Shown piece after piece: positions 16,652 through 25,273 of a DNA stretch of 64,000 nt; the first letter of the stretch is position 1; every line of letters starts with the position of its first letter. The position numbers were made by a program, and so were the translations under genes. Source of the stretch: Streptomyces flaveus (GTDB lineage: Bacteria; Actinomycetota; Actinomycetes; Streptomycetales; Streptomycetaceae); the NCBI RefSeq assembly GCF_014647675.1, contig NZ_BMPQ01000025.1:62001-126000 (forward strand). The letters run 5' to 3'. The notes under the pieces are model-generated. The model worked only from the letters and a program-made list of their open reading frames with translations, did no database searches and had not been told where the DNA came from.

Positions 16652-17044
16652 ATGAGTGAAGCTCCCGACCCCGAGGTCGTGGAACTGGCGACCAGGATCT
16701 TCGATCTGGCGCGCCGGGGCGAGACCGAGGGGCTCGTCGCGTATGTCGACGCGGGCGTCCCGGCCAACCTCACCAACGACCGCGGCGACTCGCTCGTGAT
16801 GCTCGCCGCCTACCACGGCCACGCCGACGCGGTGCGCGCCCTCCTGGAGCGCGGCGCCGAGGCCGACCGCGTCAACGACCGGGGCCAGACGCCGCTCGCC
16901 GGAGCGGTCTTCAAGGGCGAGGACGCGGTGGTCCGGGTCCTTCTGGACGCCGGTGCCGACCCTGAAGCGGGCACGCCGTCCGCGGTGGACACGGCCCGGA
17001 TGTTCGGCAAGGCCGAGTTACTCGACCTCTTCGGAACGCACTGA
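16652..17044 (+). CDS. ankyrin-repeat protein with a TTA codon
   Basis: A 130-residue protein made almost wholly of ankyrin repeats. Units begin with GETEGLVAYVDAGVPANL, NDRGDSLVMLAAYHGHADAV, and NDRGQTPLAGAVFKGEDAVV with LLDAGADPEAG; a capping helix ends it. Such proteins mediate protein-protein contacts; the partner is unknown. The ATG at 16652 follows GAGAGGTGG at good spacing, better than the GTG at 16640. Codon 123 (17018-17020) is TTA, so full-length product should depend on bldA. It is divergent from smeA, so sporulation-stage expression is plausible but inferred. Confidence 0.88.
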   Translation: MSEAPDPEVVELATRIFDLARRGETEGLVAYVDAGVPANLTNDRGDSLVMLAAYHGHADAVRALLERGAEADRVNDRGQTPLAGAVFKGEDAVVRVLLDAGADPEAGTPSAVDTARMFGKAELLDLFGTH

Positions 17045-17238
17045 ACGGACCGTCCTGACCAGGCGGAACAGCGATTTTGGGGGAGGCGGTACCCAGCCGC
17101 CGGAAATGCGGTCGCGGTAGCGAGAACCGCTGGGTCATCATGACGTCGTGATTCACGGACGCGATGGCTGGGCAGGTGTTGCCGCACCGCGCGGGCCGTG
17201 ATGCGGCCCCTACGGGCACCGACGAGAGGCAGAGGAAG

Positions 17239-17298
17239 ATGGTCTACAGCAAGCAAGAGACGACGGGCGCCCCGACGTGTTGTCACGCGACCAGGTAA
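17239..17298 (+). CDS. 19-residue Cys-Cys mini-ORF
   Basis: A short reading frame, ATG at 17239 to TAA at 17298, encodes MVYSKQETTGAPTCCHATR. GAGAGG lies about 9 nt before the ATG and AGAGGAAG abuts it, so translation initiation is plausible. The peptide has adjacent cysteines followed by His near its C-terminus and no hydrophobic segment. The HEAT-repeat gene begins 46 nt downstream on the same strand. It could be a regulatory leader peptide (paired Cys codons near the end recall cysteine-responsive uORFs in actinobacteria) or a small functional peptide. The rest of the 300-bp gap shows no other gene. Confidence 0.5.
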   Translation: MVYSKQETTGAPTCCHATR

Positions 17299-17344
17299 AG
17301 CACGATCTCCGGTTGCGCCGACGCTTGATGTGAGGCTGTTTCCC

Positions 17345-18763
17345 ATGTTCGATCCGGTCATAGCGCCCAGCGGTACGCTGCTCGGCCTGCTCCAGAGGGG
17401 CCGCGGCGACGGCACGCTGCACGCGCTCACCGCACCGCGCCCCGAGGCGCTCGCCGCGCTCAACGCGTGTGTGCTGCACGACCCCCGCCACGACTGGCAG
17501 GTGGAGAACCGCTCCCTGTACTACGCCCGTCTCTATCTCGACCTGAACGGCGAGCTCGACGAGATCGAGGCTCACCTCTTCGACGCCGAGGACATCCTCG
17601 ACACGGACGAGTCACGCACGGGCCTCGCGCTCGCCGTGCTCGGACATCTCGCCTCGTACGGCAGGCGGGACGCGCTCGCGCTGCTGCGGCGGTACGCCGC
17701 CCACGGCAGTAATTGGGCCTGGGCCCTGGACGAGCTGGCACTGCGCGACGACGACGCCGGACTGCGCGCACTCGCCGCGCCGGTCCTCGCCCGCTTCCCG
17801 GCAGACCCCGAGGGTGAGGCCGAACTCGCCGCCGCCGTGCGCGACGCCTTCGAACCCCGGCCCTGGCGGCTGTGGGCCGAGGACCCCCGATCCTCCATCG
17901 CCACGCGTGTGCGCGGCGCCCAGGAAGCCGGCTCCTTCGACCGCTGGCAGCGGCAGATGCGACCCTCCGGACCCCGTCCCGGGTGGAGTGTGCGGGCCGT
18001 CTTCGAGTGGGCCCAGCAGGGCATCGAACGCGGAGCCGCGCTCCATGTCCCGGCCGCCCGCTGCCTCACGGCCGTCGCGGGGCCCGAGGACCGCCCCGAG
18101 ATCATCGACGCGGCCCGGCACGGCGACGACGGCGCGCGCTGCACGGCCCTGCGCTATCTCGCCGACAGCCACGATCCCGACGTACTGGACCTGATCGAGG
18201 CCGCTCAGGCCGCCGGCTCGCGACTCGTCGTGGACGCCGCCGTGGACGCCTTCGAGCGGATGCGCAGCGTCGCCGCCGTGGAGCGGGCGCGACGGTGGGC
18301 GCACCGGCCCGACGCGCTCGGTCAGGCCGCGGGACGCGTGCTCGCCTGCCTGGGCGGCGTACAGGACGGCGAGCTGGTGCTGGGCGCCCTGCGCGAGGCC
18401 GTACGGGGAGACGGGCCCGACGCGCCGACCTTGTACACCCTCGTCGACGGCGCCGGACGGCTCGGTATCGCCTGTGCCGCCCCCGTGCTGCGCCACGTCT
18501 ACCGTGAGACGGCCTCATCGCATCTGCGCGGGCGCACGGCTCGCGCGCTGGCCGCCACCGATCCGTCCTTTCCCGCCGGGTTCGCCGTCGAGTGCCTATG
18601 GGACTGCGAGGAGACGACCCGGGAAGTCGCCGCCCGGCACGCCGAGACCGGTGACGCCCGTGTGGTCGACCAGCTCCGCAGGCTCGCCGCCGATCCGGCT
18701 GAGGAGGCGGAGGTGCAGACGGCGGTCCGCAGCAGAATCGGCCCGGACACGACTGCCGCGTGA
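17345..18763 (+). CDS. HEAT-repeat-like protein
   Basis: A 472-residue protein consisting of helical pairs reminiscent of HEAT/PBS-lyase repeats. Examples are RTGLALAVLGHLASYGRRDA with LALLRRYAAHGSNWA, RCTALRYLADSHDPDVLDLI with EAAQAAGSRLVVDAAVDAFE, and ASSHLRGRTARALAATDPSF. It has no signal peptide and is likely a cytosolic scaffold. The ATG at 17345 is preceded by TGAGG and begins MFDPVIAPSGTLLGLLQRGR; the frame is open upstream but that part lacks protein-like composition. A 19-codon ORF lies just upstream. Function unknown. Confidence 0.8.
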   Translation: MFDPVIAPSGTLLGLLQRGRGDGTLHALTAPRPEALAALNACVLHDPRHDWQVENRSLYYARLYLDLNGELDEIEAHLFDAEDILDTDESRTGLALAVLGHLASYGRRDALALLRRYAAHGSNWAWALDELALRDDDAGLRALAAPVLARFPADPEGEAELAAAVRDAFEPRPWRLWAEDPRSSIATRVRGAQEAGSFDRWQRQMRPSGPRPGWSVRAVFEWAQQGIERGAALHVPAARCLTAVAGPEDRPEIIDAARHGDDGARCTALRYLADSHDPDVLDLIEAAQAAGSRLVVDAAVDAFERMRSVAAVERARRWAHRPDALGQAAGRVLACLGGVQDGELVLGALREAVRGDGPDAPTLYTLVDGAGRLGIACAAPVLRHVYRETASSHLRGRTARALAATDPSFPAGFAVECLWDCEETTREVAARHAETGDARVVDQLRRLAADPAEEAEVQTAVRSRIGPDTTAA

Positions 18764-18993
18764 GGTTGGAGTGTCCACGGCGTGAGATCACACACGTCCG
18801 CGGTGCTGGGCGGGATACGACCGTCGTGTGAGCGTGTTTGTCGCCCGCCCGTAGTGCGTTGGTACGGGCCTGGATGCCGGGGCGTGACCGGGTCGTGATC
18901 CGGGGGCGCACACAGCGCAACGCTCATGGGACGTTCCCTCTCCGGAAAGATCCACGTTGACGCGGCCACGTCCAGCACGACGACAACACGGGT

Positions 18994-20118
18994 ATGCGTG
19001 TCGTCATCGTGACCGAGTCCTTTCCCCCCGACGTGAACGGCGTGGCCCACTGCGCGCTCCAGACCGCCCGACACCTCGTCGACCGCGGTCACGCTCCCCT
19101 CGTCGTCGCCCCGGCCACCGCCGCCGGCAACGGGCCCGACGCTCTCGCGCCGTGCCCCGTCGTCCGAATCCCCTCCCTACCGCTCCCCGGCTACCCCCAG
19201 GTCCGTGTCGCCCTCCCCAGCCGACGCGTCGCCGCCGCGATCACCGAACACCGCGCCGACATCGTCCACCTGGCCAGCCCCTTCGTCCTCGGCGTCCGCG
19301 GCATGGCGGCCGCCACCCGGCTCGGCATCCCCGCCGTGGCCGTCTACCAGACCGACCTCGCGGGATACGCCCGTACCTATGTGCACGCGGGTGAGGCCAC
19401 CGCCTGGCGGCGTATCCGCTCCGTCCACGCCGCCGCCGACCGGACGCTCGCCCCGTCCAGCGCCGCTCTGCAGGACCTGGAGGCGCACGGTGTGCCCCGG
19501 GTGCGACTGTGGCCGCGCGGCGTGGACACCGTCCGGTTCCGCCCGGAACACCGGGACGACGCGCTCCGCCGTCAACTCGCGCCGAACGGCGAGCTGATCG
19601 TCGGCTATGTCGGCCGGCTCGCCCCCGAGAAGCAGGTCGAACTCCTCGCCGGGGTCTGCGGCCTGGACGGCGTACGCGTCGTGGTCGTGGGCGACGGCCC
19701 GAGCCAGGCCAGTCTGAGCGGGGCACTTCCCGGAGCCGTTTTCCTGGGCCGTCGCACCGGTGACGAACTCGCCCGGATCTTCGCCTCGTTGGACGTCTTC
19801 GTGCACACCGGACCGTTCGAGACCTTCTGCCAGACCGTGCAGGAGGCGATGGCGAGCGGCATTCCCGTGGTCGCCCCCGCCGCAGGTGGACCGCTCGACC
19901 TGGTGGCCCACGGGCGCACCGGACTGCTCGTCCCGCCGCGTGACGAGGGCGCCGTACGCGACGCCGTGGCGGTGTTCGCCGCCGATCCCGCGCTGCGGGC
20001 CGCGTACGGCGCCGAGGCGCGCCGTACCGTCGAGGGCCGCACCTGGGCAGCCGTCGGCGACCAGCTCATCGGGCACTATGCCGACGTGCTCACCGGACGG
20101 GCGGTGGTCGCGGCATGA
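18994..20118 (+). CDS. GT4 glycosyltransferase (mannosyltransferase-like)
   Basis: A 374-residue GT-B fold glycosyltransferase of family 4. The N-terminus MRVVIVTESFPPDVNGVA with a glycine-rich turn, the HLASPFVLG and YQTDLAGYARTY motifs, and the C-terminal EX7E-like stretch GPFETFCQTVQEAMASGIPV with APAAGGPLDLV match GDP-mannose-dependent alpha-mannosyltransferases (MgtA/PimB-like). It is probably cytosolic or peripheral at the membrane, mannosylating a lipid or glycolipid. Its stop overlaps the next start (ATGA, 20115-20118), so it is coupled to a second GT4 enzyme. The acceptor cannot be read from sequence. Confidence 0.9.
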   Translation: MRVVIVTESFPPDVNGVAHCALQTARHLVDRGHAPLVVAPATAAGNGPDALAPCPVVRIPSLPLPGYPQVRVALPSRRVAAAITEHRADIVHLASPFVLGVRGMAAATRLGIPAVAVYQTDLAGYARTYVHAGEATAWRRIRSVHAAADRTLAPSSAALQDLEAHGVPRVRLWPRGVDTVRFRPEHRDDALRRQLAPNGELIVGYVGRLAPEKQVELLAGVCGLDGVRVVVVGDGPSQASLSGALPGAVFLGRRTGDELARIFASLDVFVHTGPFETFCQTVQEAMASGIPVVAPAAGGPLDLVAHGRTGLLVPPRDEGAVRDAVAVFAADPALRAAYGAEARRTVEGRTWAAVGDQLIGHYADVLTGRAVVAA

Positions 20119-21320
20119 GCGAGTCGCTGCGGATCGTCCGGCTCGCCAACTTCGTCGCCCCCACCTCGGGCGGCCTGCGGACCGCGCTGCGGGAACTGGG
20201 CGCGGGTTACCGGGAGGCCGGGCACGAGCCCGTGCTGATCGTGCCCGGCGAGCGCGCCACGGACCGCGAGACCGAGCAGGGCAGGGTGATCACCCTGCCC
20301 GGACCGCTGCTGCCCGGGACCGGCGGCTACCGCGTGCTCACCGACAAGAAGCGTGTGTCCGCCCTCCTGGCGGAGCTCGCGCCCGACCGGCTCGAGGTCT
20401 CCGACCGTACGACGCTGCGCTGGACCGGCGTCTGGGCGCGGCGCGCCCGGGTGCCCGCCGTGATGGTCTCCCACGAGACCGCCGACGGCGTACTGCGTAC
20501 CTGGGGCCTGTCCGAGGCCATGGCACGGCGGGCCTCCGACGCCCTCAACATCCGTACCGCGCACCACTATGCACGCGTGGTGTGCACCACGGAGTTCGCG
20601 GAGCGCGAGTTCGTCCGCATCGGCGCCCGCAATGTCGTACGCGCCCCGCTGGGCGTCGACCTGGAGGGACGGCACCCCTCGCTGCGGGACCCAGGGCTGC
20701 GCGCCCGGCACGCGCGCGTGGACGAGACCCTGCTGGTGATGTGCTCCCGGCTGTCCGTCGAGAAGCGGCCCGGCACCGCCCTTGACGCCCTGGAGGCGCT
20801 GCTGCGCCGCGGAGAGCGCGCGGTGCTCGTCGTCGCCGGTGACGGGCCGCTGCGGGCCCGGCTCGAACAGCGGGCGCGCGAGCAGCGGTTGCCGGTCACC
20901 TTCCTCGGGCACGTGGGCGACCGCGCGCTCCTGGGCGGTCTGCAGGCCTCCGCCGACGTATGCCTGGCTCCCGGGCCCGCCGAGACCTTCGGGCTCGCGG
21001 CCCTGGAGGCGATGGCCTGCGGTACGCCCGTCGTCGCCAGCGCCTCCTCCGCGCTCCCGGAGGTCATCGGCTCCGCCGGAGCCACCGCCGCCGACAACGG
21101 AGAGTCGTTCGCGGACAAGGTGCGGCTGCTGCTGGACCGTTCCGAGAGCGAGCGCCGGGAGGCGGCACGTGCGCGTGCCGCCTGTTTCGGCTGGCCGGTC
21201 GCCGTGGAGGCGTTCCTCACGGCGCACGACGCGGCCGTACGGGCCGACCGGCCGTCGTCACAGGCCGGGTCACAGGCGGGCACCTCCTCCGCGCGAAGGG
21301 CTCGGGAGGGCGTGGTATGA
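20115..21320 (+). CDS. GT4 glycosyltransferase
   Basis: A 401-residue family 4 glycosyltransferase. LANFVAPTSGGLRTALRELG marks the N-terminal Rossmann domain. The C-terminal nucleotide-sugar domain shows MCSRLSVEKRPGTALDALEA, FLGHVGDRALLGGLQASADV and the donor-binding GPAETFGLAALEAMACGTPV. It resembles phosphatidylinositol-type mannosyltransferases, but the donor is not certain. It overlaps by 4 nt with both neighbours, the GT4 gene before and the SGNH hydrolase after. The three therefore form a tightly coupled operon, probably building or trimming one glycolipid. Confidence 0.9.
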   Translation: MSESLRIVRLANFVAPTSGGLRTALRELGAGYREAGHEPVLIVPGERATDRETEQGRVITLPGPLLPGTGGYRVLTDKKRVSALLAELAPDRLEVSDRTTLRWTGVWARRARVPAVMVSHETADGVLRTWGLSEAMARRASDALNIRTAHHYARVVCTTEFAEREFVRIGARNVVRAPLGVDLEGRHPSLRDPGLRARHARVDETLLVMCSRLSVEKRPGTALDALEALLRRGERAVLVVAGDGPLRARLEQRAREQRLPVTFLGHVGDRALLGGLQASADVCLAPGPAETFGLAALEAMACGTPVVASASSALPEVIGSAGATAADNGESFADKVRLLLDRSESERREAARARAACFGWPVAVEAFLTAHDAAVRADRPSSQAGSQAGTSSARRAREGVV

Positions 21321-22171
21321 GACCCCTGCGGTTCGTGGCGCTCGGGGACTCCCTCACCGAAGGAGTGGGCGATCCCGTCGGTGAAGGGTGGCGTGGCTGG
21401 GCCGCGCTGCTCGCCGACGGGCTCGCCCCTGCCGACGCGCCCGCGCAGTTCGTCAACTTCGCGGTCAGCGGCGCCCAGACGCGTGACGTCCTGGAGCGCC
21501 AGACCCCTGCCGCGCTGGCCGCAGGGCCGGACGTCGCCTCGGTCGTCATCGGGGTCAACGACACCCTGAGGTGCAGCTTCGACATCCACGCGGTGGCCGC
21601 GCGGCTCGACGAGGTGTACGCGGCGTTCACCCGGCAGGGGGCGGTGCTGCTCACCGCCTGCCTGCCCGACCCCGGCGCGATGCTGGGACTGCCCGGGGCG
21701 CTGGCCCGGCCGCTCGCACGTCGCCAGCGGGCCGTGAACACGGTGGTGCACGCGCTCTCCGAGCGGTACGGCGCCGTCCATCTGCACGCCGCGGAAGGGG
21801 CGTGGCTCACGGACCGCGCCATGTGGAGCGCGGACCGGCTGCATCCGGGCGAGCGGGGGCACCGGCAACTCGCCGTACGCTTCCACGCGCTGCTCGCGGA
21901 GGCGGGCATCGCGACGGGGCGTGCGCCTTCTTCGAAGCCCGAGTTCCCCGCGCCCACACGCTCGGCGAGCCTGTGGTGGCTGGCCACCGCCGGCACCGGC
22001 TGGGTGGCCCGCCGCTGCACCGACCTCCTGCCCCAACTCCTCACCCTCGCCGCCGACGAGATCCGCCACCGCGCCCGCGGTACCAGCGCCCGCCTCGACC
22101 TGAGCGCGTCTCATGCGGTGGCGGCGGCACTGGCGGCGTTGTCGGTCACGGAGCAACCCGACGCGGCGTAA
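21317..22171 (+). CDS. SGNH/GDSL-family hydrolase
   Basis: A 284-residue esterase/lipase-like hydrolase. Block I is FVALGDSLTEGVGD with the nucleophilic Ser, block III is VIGVNDTLR, and the catalytic Asp/His pair lies in SADRLHPGERGHRQLA. There is no signal peptide, so it acts in the cytoplasm. The C-terminal 90 residues beyond the catalytic fold are an extra helical extension (from about SLWWLATAGTGW). The ATG overlaps the stop of the preceding glycosyltransferase. Co-occurrence with two GT4 enzymes suggests deacylation of a glycolipid intermediate; this is inference. Confidence 0.88.
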   Translation: MRPLRFVALGDSLTEGVGDPVGEGWRGWAALLADGLAPADAPAQFVNFAVSGAQTRDVLERQTPAALAAGPDVASVVIGVNDTLRCSFDIHAVAARLDEVYAAFTRQGAVLLTACLPDPGAMLGLPGALARPLARRQRAVNTVVHALSERYGAVHLHAAEGAWLTDRAMWSADRLHPGERGHRQLAVRFHALLAEAGIATGRAPSSKPEFPAPTRSASLWWLATAGTGWVARRCTDLLPQLLTLAADEIRHRARGTSARLDLSASHAVAAALAALSVTEQPDAA

Positions 22172-22177
22172 GCCTGG

Positions 22178-23047
22178 TCAGCGGCGCCGCACGGCCACGA
22201 ACCGCACCGGCGTGCCCGGCGTGGCCTGGGCCGCGGCGGGGAGGTCCGTGGCCCGGACGACGGCGATGACCGGGTAGCCGCCGGTGGTCGGGTGATCGGC
22301 CAGGAACACCACGGGCCTGCCGTCCGGGGGCACCTGGATCGCGCCGAGGACCATGCCCTCGCTGGGCAGTTCGCCGGGGCGCGCCCGCTCCAGGGCGGGC
22401 CCCTCCGTGCGCAGGCCGATGCGGTTGCTCGCCGAGGAGACCCGGTACGTGTGCGTCGTAAGGGCGCGTACGGCCGTTGCCGTGAACCAGTCGTCGCGGG
22501 GGCCGAGGGTCACTCGGAGTACGAGTTCGGCGGGCGGGCCCGGCTGCGCGGCGACGTCCACGCGCGCGTGGGGGGCGTTCGGCCTCCCCAGGGGGAGCAC
22601 CGTCCCGTCGGTCAGGGGTGGCGGGCCGAGACCCGAGAGCAGGTCCGTCGACCGGCTGCCGAGCACAGGCTCGACGGCCACCCCACCCGACAGGCCGACA
22701 TAACTGCGTACTCCGGAGACTGCCGTCCCCACCGACAGCAGTGCCCCGCCGGGCACGAGCACCGGGGCTCCCCAGGGCACCGGGCGGCCGTCCACGGAGA
22801 CCGGGCACGGGGCCCCGCCGACCGCGACGACGACCGCCGAACGCGGCCGCAGGGCACAGCCGTTGAGCGTCGTCTCCAGGACCGCCGCCTCGGGTGGATT
22901 GGCGACGAGACGGTTCACCAGGGCGGCGGCGGGACCGTCCAGCGCACCGGAACGCGGTACGCCCAGGTGCGCGTGACCGGGACGCCCCAGATCCTGCACG
23001 GTGGTCAGCGCCCCGGCCCGTACGACGGCGAGAGCACGGTCCGTCAT
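22178..23047 (-). CDS. pxpC: 5-oxoprolinase subunit C (biotin-dependent carboxyltransferase-like)
   Basis: A 289-residue PxpC/KipA-type protein, one subunit of the bacterial ATP-dependent 5-oxoprolinase that opens 5-oxoproline to glutamate. Motifs are VVRAGALTTVQDLGRPGH, GVPRSGALDGPAAALVNRLV, SYVGLSGGVAV and the C-terminal DHPTTGGYPVIAVV. The ATG at 23047 overlaps the pxpB stop (ATGA). It is the last gene of the minus-strand operon and ends 6 bp from the convergent SGNH hydrolase gene. Confidence 0.93.
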   Translation of the reverse strand: MTDRALAVVRAGALTTVQDLGRPGHAHLGVPRSGALDGPAAALVNRLVANPPEAAVLETTLNGCALRPRSAVVVAVGGAPCPVSVDGRPVPWGAPVLVPGGALLSVGTAVSGVRSYVGLSGGVAVEPVLGSRSTDLLSGLGPPPLTDGTVLPLGRPNAPHARVDVAAQPGPPAELVLRVTLGPRDDWFTATAVRALTTHTYRVSSASNRIGLRTEGPALERARPGELPSEGMVLGAIQVPPDGRPVVFLADHPTTGGYPVIAVVRATDLPAAAQATPGTPVRFVAVRRR

Positions 23048-23676
23048 GAGGACCCCACCGGGACGGTCCCCACGGGGACGAAGCGGACCCGGGTTCCCGG
23101 TGACAGCAACGCGGCGGGCACGCGCGCATGGTCCCACAGAACGGCGTCCGTCGTGCCGATCAATTGCCAGCCGCCCGGCGACGGCCGCGGGTACACGCCC
23201 GTGTACGGGCCCGCGAGCCCCACGGCACCGGCCGGGACGGTCGTACGAGGTGTCGCGCGCCGCGGCACCCCGTAGCGGGCCGGGAGTCCGGTCAGATAGC
23301 CGAAGCCCGGCGCGAACCCGCAGAAGGCGACCCGGAACTCGGCCGCCGCGTGGATCCGCGCCGCCTCGTGCGGGGACACGTCCCAGTGCGCCGCGACCTC
23401 CGCGAGGTCGGGGCCGTCGTAGCGGACGGGGATCTCGACGATCTCCCCGGCGCGCGGGGGCACAGGCGGCACCTGTGAGGCGGCCAGCTGCTCCGCCAGG
23501 CGCACGGGGTCGTCGAGGCCGTCCAGGAGGACCGTACGGGCCGCGGGGACGATCTCCCGTACCGAGAGGGACCCCTCCGCGCGACGGCGCACCAGATCCG
23601 CGTGCAGGGCCTGCGCCTCCCCGTCCGTCGAGACCTCGACGAGCAGGGCACGGTCACCGACCGGCAGCGCCCTCAT
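23044..23676 (-). CDS. pxpB: 5-oxoprolinase subunit B
   Basis: A 210-residue PxpB/KipI-type protein. It begins MRALPVGDRALLVEVSTDGE and carries the typical IPVRYDGPDLAEVAAHWDVS, FRVAFCGFAPGFGYLTGLP and PGGWQLIGTTDAVLWD segments. With PxpC it forms the phosphorylation and hydrolysis part of 5-oxoprolinase. In other contexts the KipI homologue inhibits a sporulation kinase, but the pxpA neighbour here argues for 5-oxoproline metabolism. Both ends overlap neighbouring genes by ATGA, giving strict translational coupling pxpA-pxpB-pxpC. Confidence 0.93.
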   Translation of the reverse strand: MRALPVGDRALLVEVSTDGEAQALHADLVRRRAEGSLSVREIVPAARTVLLDGLDDPVRLAEQLAASQVPPVPPRAGEIVEIPVRYDGPDLAEVAAHWDVSPHEAARIHAAAEFRVAFCGFAPGFGYLTGLPARYGVPRRATPRTTVPAGAVGLAGPYTGVYPRPSPGGWQLIGTTDAVLWDHARVPAALLSPGTRVRFVPVGTVPVGSS

Positions 23677-24431
23677 GCGAACGCCTCCACGCGGACGCCC
23701 GAGGCCTCCAGTTGTGTACGGACCCGGCGCGCCAGGTCCACCGCGCCGGGCGTGTCGCCGTGCACACACAGGGAGCGGGCGCGCACCCCGATGTCCCGCC
23801 CGGAGCGGGACGCGACCACGCCGGAGCGGGCGAGGCGCACGCAGCGCTCCACGACGGCACCGGGGTCGGTGATCACCGCGCCGTCCTGGCTACGCGGCAC
23901 GAGCGTGCCCTCGTCCGTGTAGGCCCGGTCCGCGAACGCCTCGGTGACGACCGGGAGTCCGGCCTTCTCCGCCACGTCGAGGAAGCGGGATCCGGGCAGC
24001 CCGAGCACGGGGAGTGTGACGTCGGCGAGGAGCACCCCGTCGACCACGGCCCGGGCCTGCTCCTCGTCGTGCACCACACGGTTGTAGAGCGCACCGTGCG
24101 GTTTGACGTATGCCACGCGCGCGCCCGCCGCGCGCGTGAAGACCTCCAAGGCGCCGATCTGGTACGCCACTTCGGCCGCCAGTTCGTCGGACGGCACATC
24201 CATCGCGCGCCGCCCGAAGCCCGCCAGGTCGCGGTAGGAGACCTGGGCGCCGATCCGTACGCCGCGCTCGGCCGCCAGCTCGCACACCCGCCGCATGGTG
24301 GCCGCGTCCCCGGCGTGGAAGCCGCAGGCCACATTGGCGCTGGTGACGACGGACAGCAGTTGTTCGTCGTCGGTCAGGCGCCAGCGGCCGAAGCCCTCGC
24401 CCAGGTCGGCGTTCAGGTCGATCGAGGTCAT
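23673..24431 (-). CDS. pxpA: 5-oxoprolinase subunit A (LamB/YcsF family)
   Basis: A 252-residue LamB/YcsF protein. It starts at the ATG at 24431 after AGGAGGA with IDLNADLGEGFGRW, followed by TSANVACGFHAGDAATMRRV, RIGAQVSYRDLAGFGRR, YVKPHGALYN and VCVHGDTPGAVDLA-type motifs (here SLCVHGDTPGAV). These are the conserved family residues expected to line the active site. It acts with PxpB and PxpC in the cytosol to convert 5-oxoproline, a spontaneous damage product of glutamine, to glutamate. It lies 20 bp downstream of a DUF1445 gene in the same operon. Confidence 0.94.
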   Translation of the reverse strand: MTSIDLNADLGEGFGRWRLTDDEQLLSVVTSANVACGFHAGDAATMRRVCELAAERGVRIGAQVSYRDLAGFGRRAMDVPSDELAAEVAYQIGALEVFTRAAGARVAYVKPHGALYNRVVHDEEQARAVVDGVLLADVTLPVLGLPGSRFLDVAEKAGLPVVTEAFADRAYTDEGTLVPRSQDGAVITDPGAVVERCVRLARSGVVASRSGRDIGVRARSLCVHGDTPGAVDLARRVRTQLEASGVRVEAFA

Positions 24432-24451
24432 GGAGATGTCGATTCCTCCTG

Positions 24452-25273
24452 TCAGGCCACGCGGTACTGCTCGTCGCGGGCGTCGGTGATGAACATCTGG
24501 CCTGGTGCGTGAGTGATCGCGAACGGTGGGCGCGAGGCCATCACCGCGGCCTGCGGGGTGACGCCGCAGGCCCAGAACACCGGGATGTCGTCGGGACCGG
24601 CGTCCACGGGATCGCCGAAGTCGGGGCGCGTGAGGTCCTCGATGCCGAGTACGTCCGGGGCGCCGCAGTGGACCGGGCTGCCGTGCACCGCGGGCAGCAG
24701 ACTGCTCTCCCGGATCGCCGCCGCCAGGTGCTCGGGCGGAACCGGGCGCATCGACACCACCATGGGGCCGTGCAGCCGCCCCGCCGGACGGCACTGACGG
24801 TTCGTCACGTACATGGAGACGTTGCGTCCCTGCTCGAGGTGGCGCAGCGGTACGCCGGCCTCGGCCAGCGCCCACTCGAAGGTGAAGCTGCACCCGATGA
24901 GGAACGACACGAGGTCGTCGCGCCAGTGGGCCAGCACGTCCGTGGGCTCCTCCACCAACTCGCCGTGCTCCCACACCCGGTAGCGCGGCAGATCGGTGCG
25001 CAGATCGGCGCCCGGGGCGAGGACGGTGGTCCAGGAGCCGGCGTCGGTGACGTCGAGGACCGGGCAGGGCTTCGGGTTGCGCTGGCAGAACAGCAGCATC
25101 TCGTACGCCCAGTCGGCGGGCACCGAGATCAGGTTCGCCTGGGTGTGGCCCGCCGCGCAGCCCGCGGTGGGGCCCGACACGCCCGAACGGAAGCGGGTGC
25201 GCGCCTCGTCGGGGCTCCACGAGTGCGCGTGCTCGTCGAGCACGTCCTGGTGCCGGAGTTGAGTGCGGTTCAC
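24452..25273 (-). CDS. DUF1445 (YcsI-type) putative hydro-lyase
   Basis: A 273-residue member of the DUF1445/putative hydro-lyase family (B. subtilis YcsI type), related to the mitochondrial D-glutamate cyclase that makes 5-oxo-D-proline. Diagnostic stretches are TAGCAAGHTQANLISVPADW, LLFCQRNPKPCPVLDVTDAG, LIGCSFTFEWALAEAGVPLR, NRQCRPAGRLHGPMVVSMRP and IPVFWACGVTPQAAV. The start is GTG 25273 with AAGGAG upstream; it overlaps the stop of the MFS gene (GTGA). Placement directly before pxpABC supports a role in the same pathway, for example linking D-glutamate and 5-oxoproline. Confidence 0.9.
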   Translation of the reverse strand: MNRTQLRHQDVLDEHAHSWSPDEARTRFRSGVSGPTAGCAAGHTQANLISVPADWAYEMLLFCQRNPKPCPVLDVTDAGSWTTVLAPGADLRTDLPRYRVWEHGELVEEPTDVLAHWRDDLVSFLIGCSFTFEWALAEAGVPLRHLEQGRNVSMYVTNRQCRPAGRLHGPMVVSMRPVPPEHLAAAIRESSLLPAVHGSPVHCGAPDVLGIEDLTRPDFGDPVDAGPDDIPVFWACGVTPQAAVMASRPPFAITHAPGQMFITDARDEQYRVA

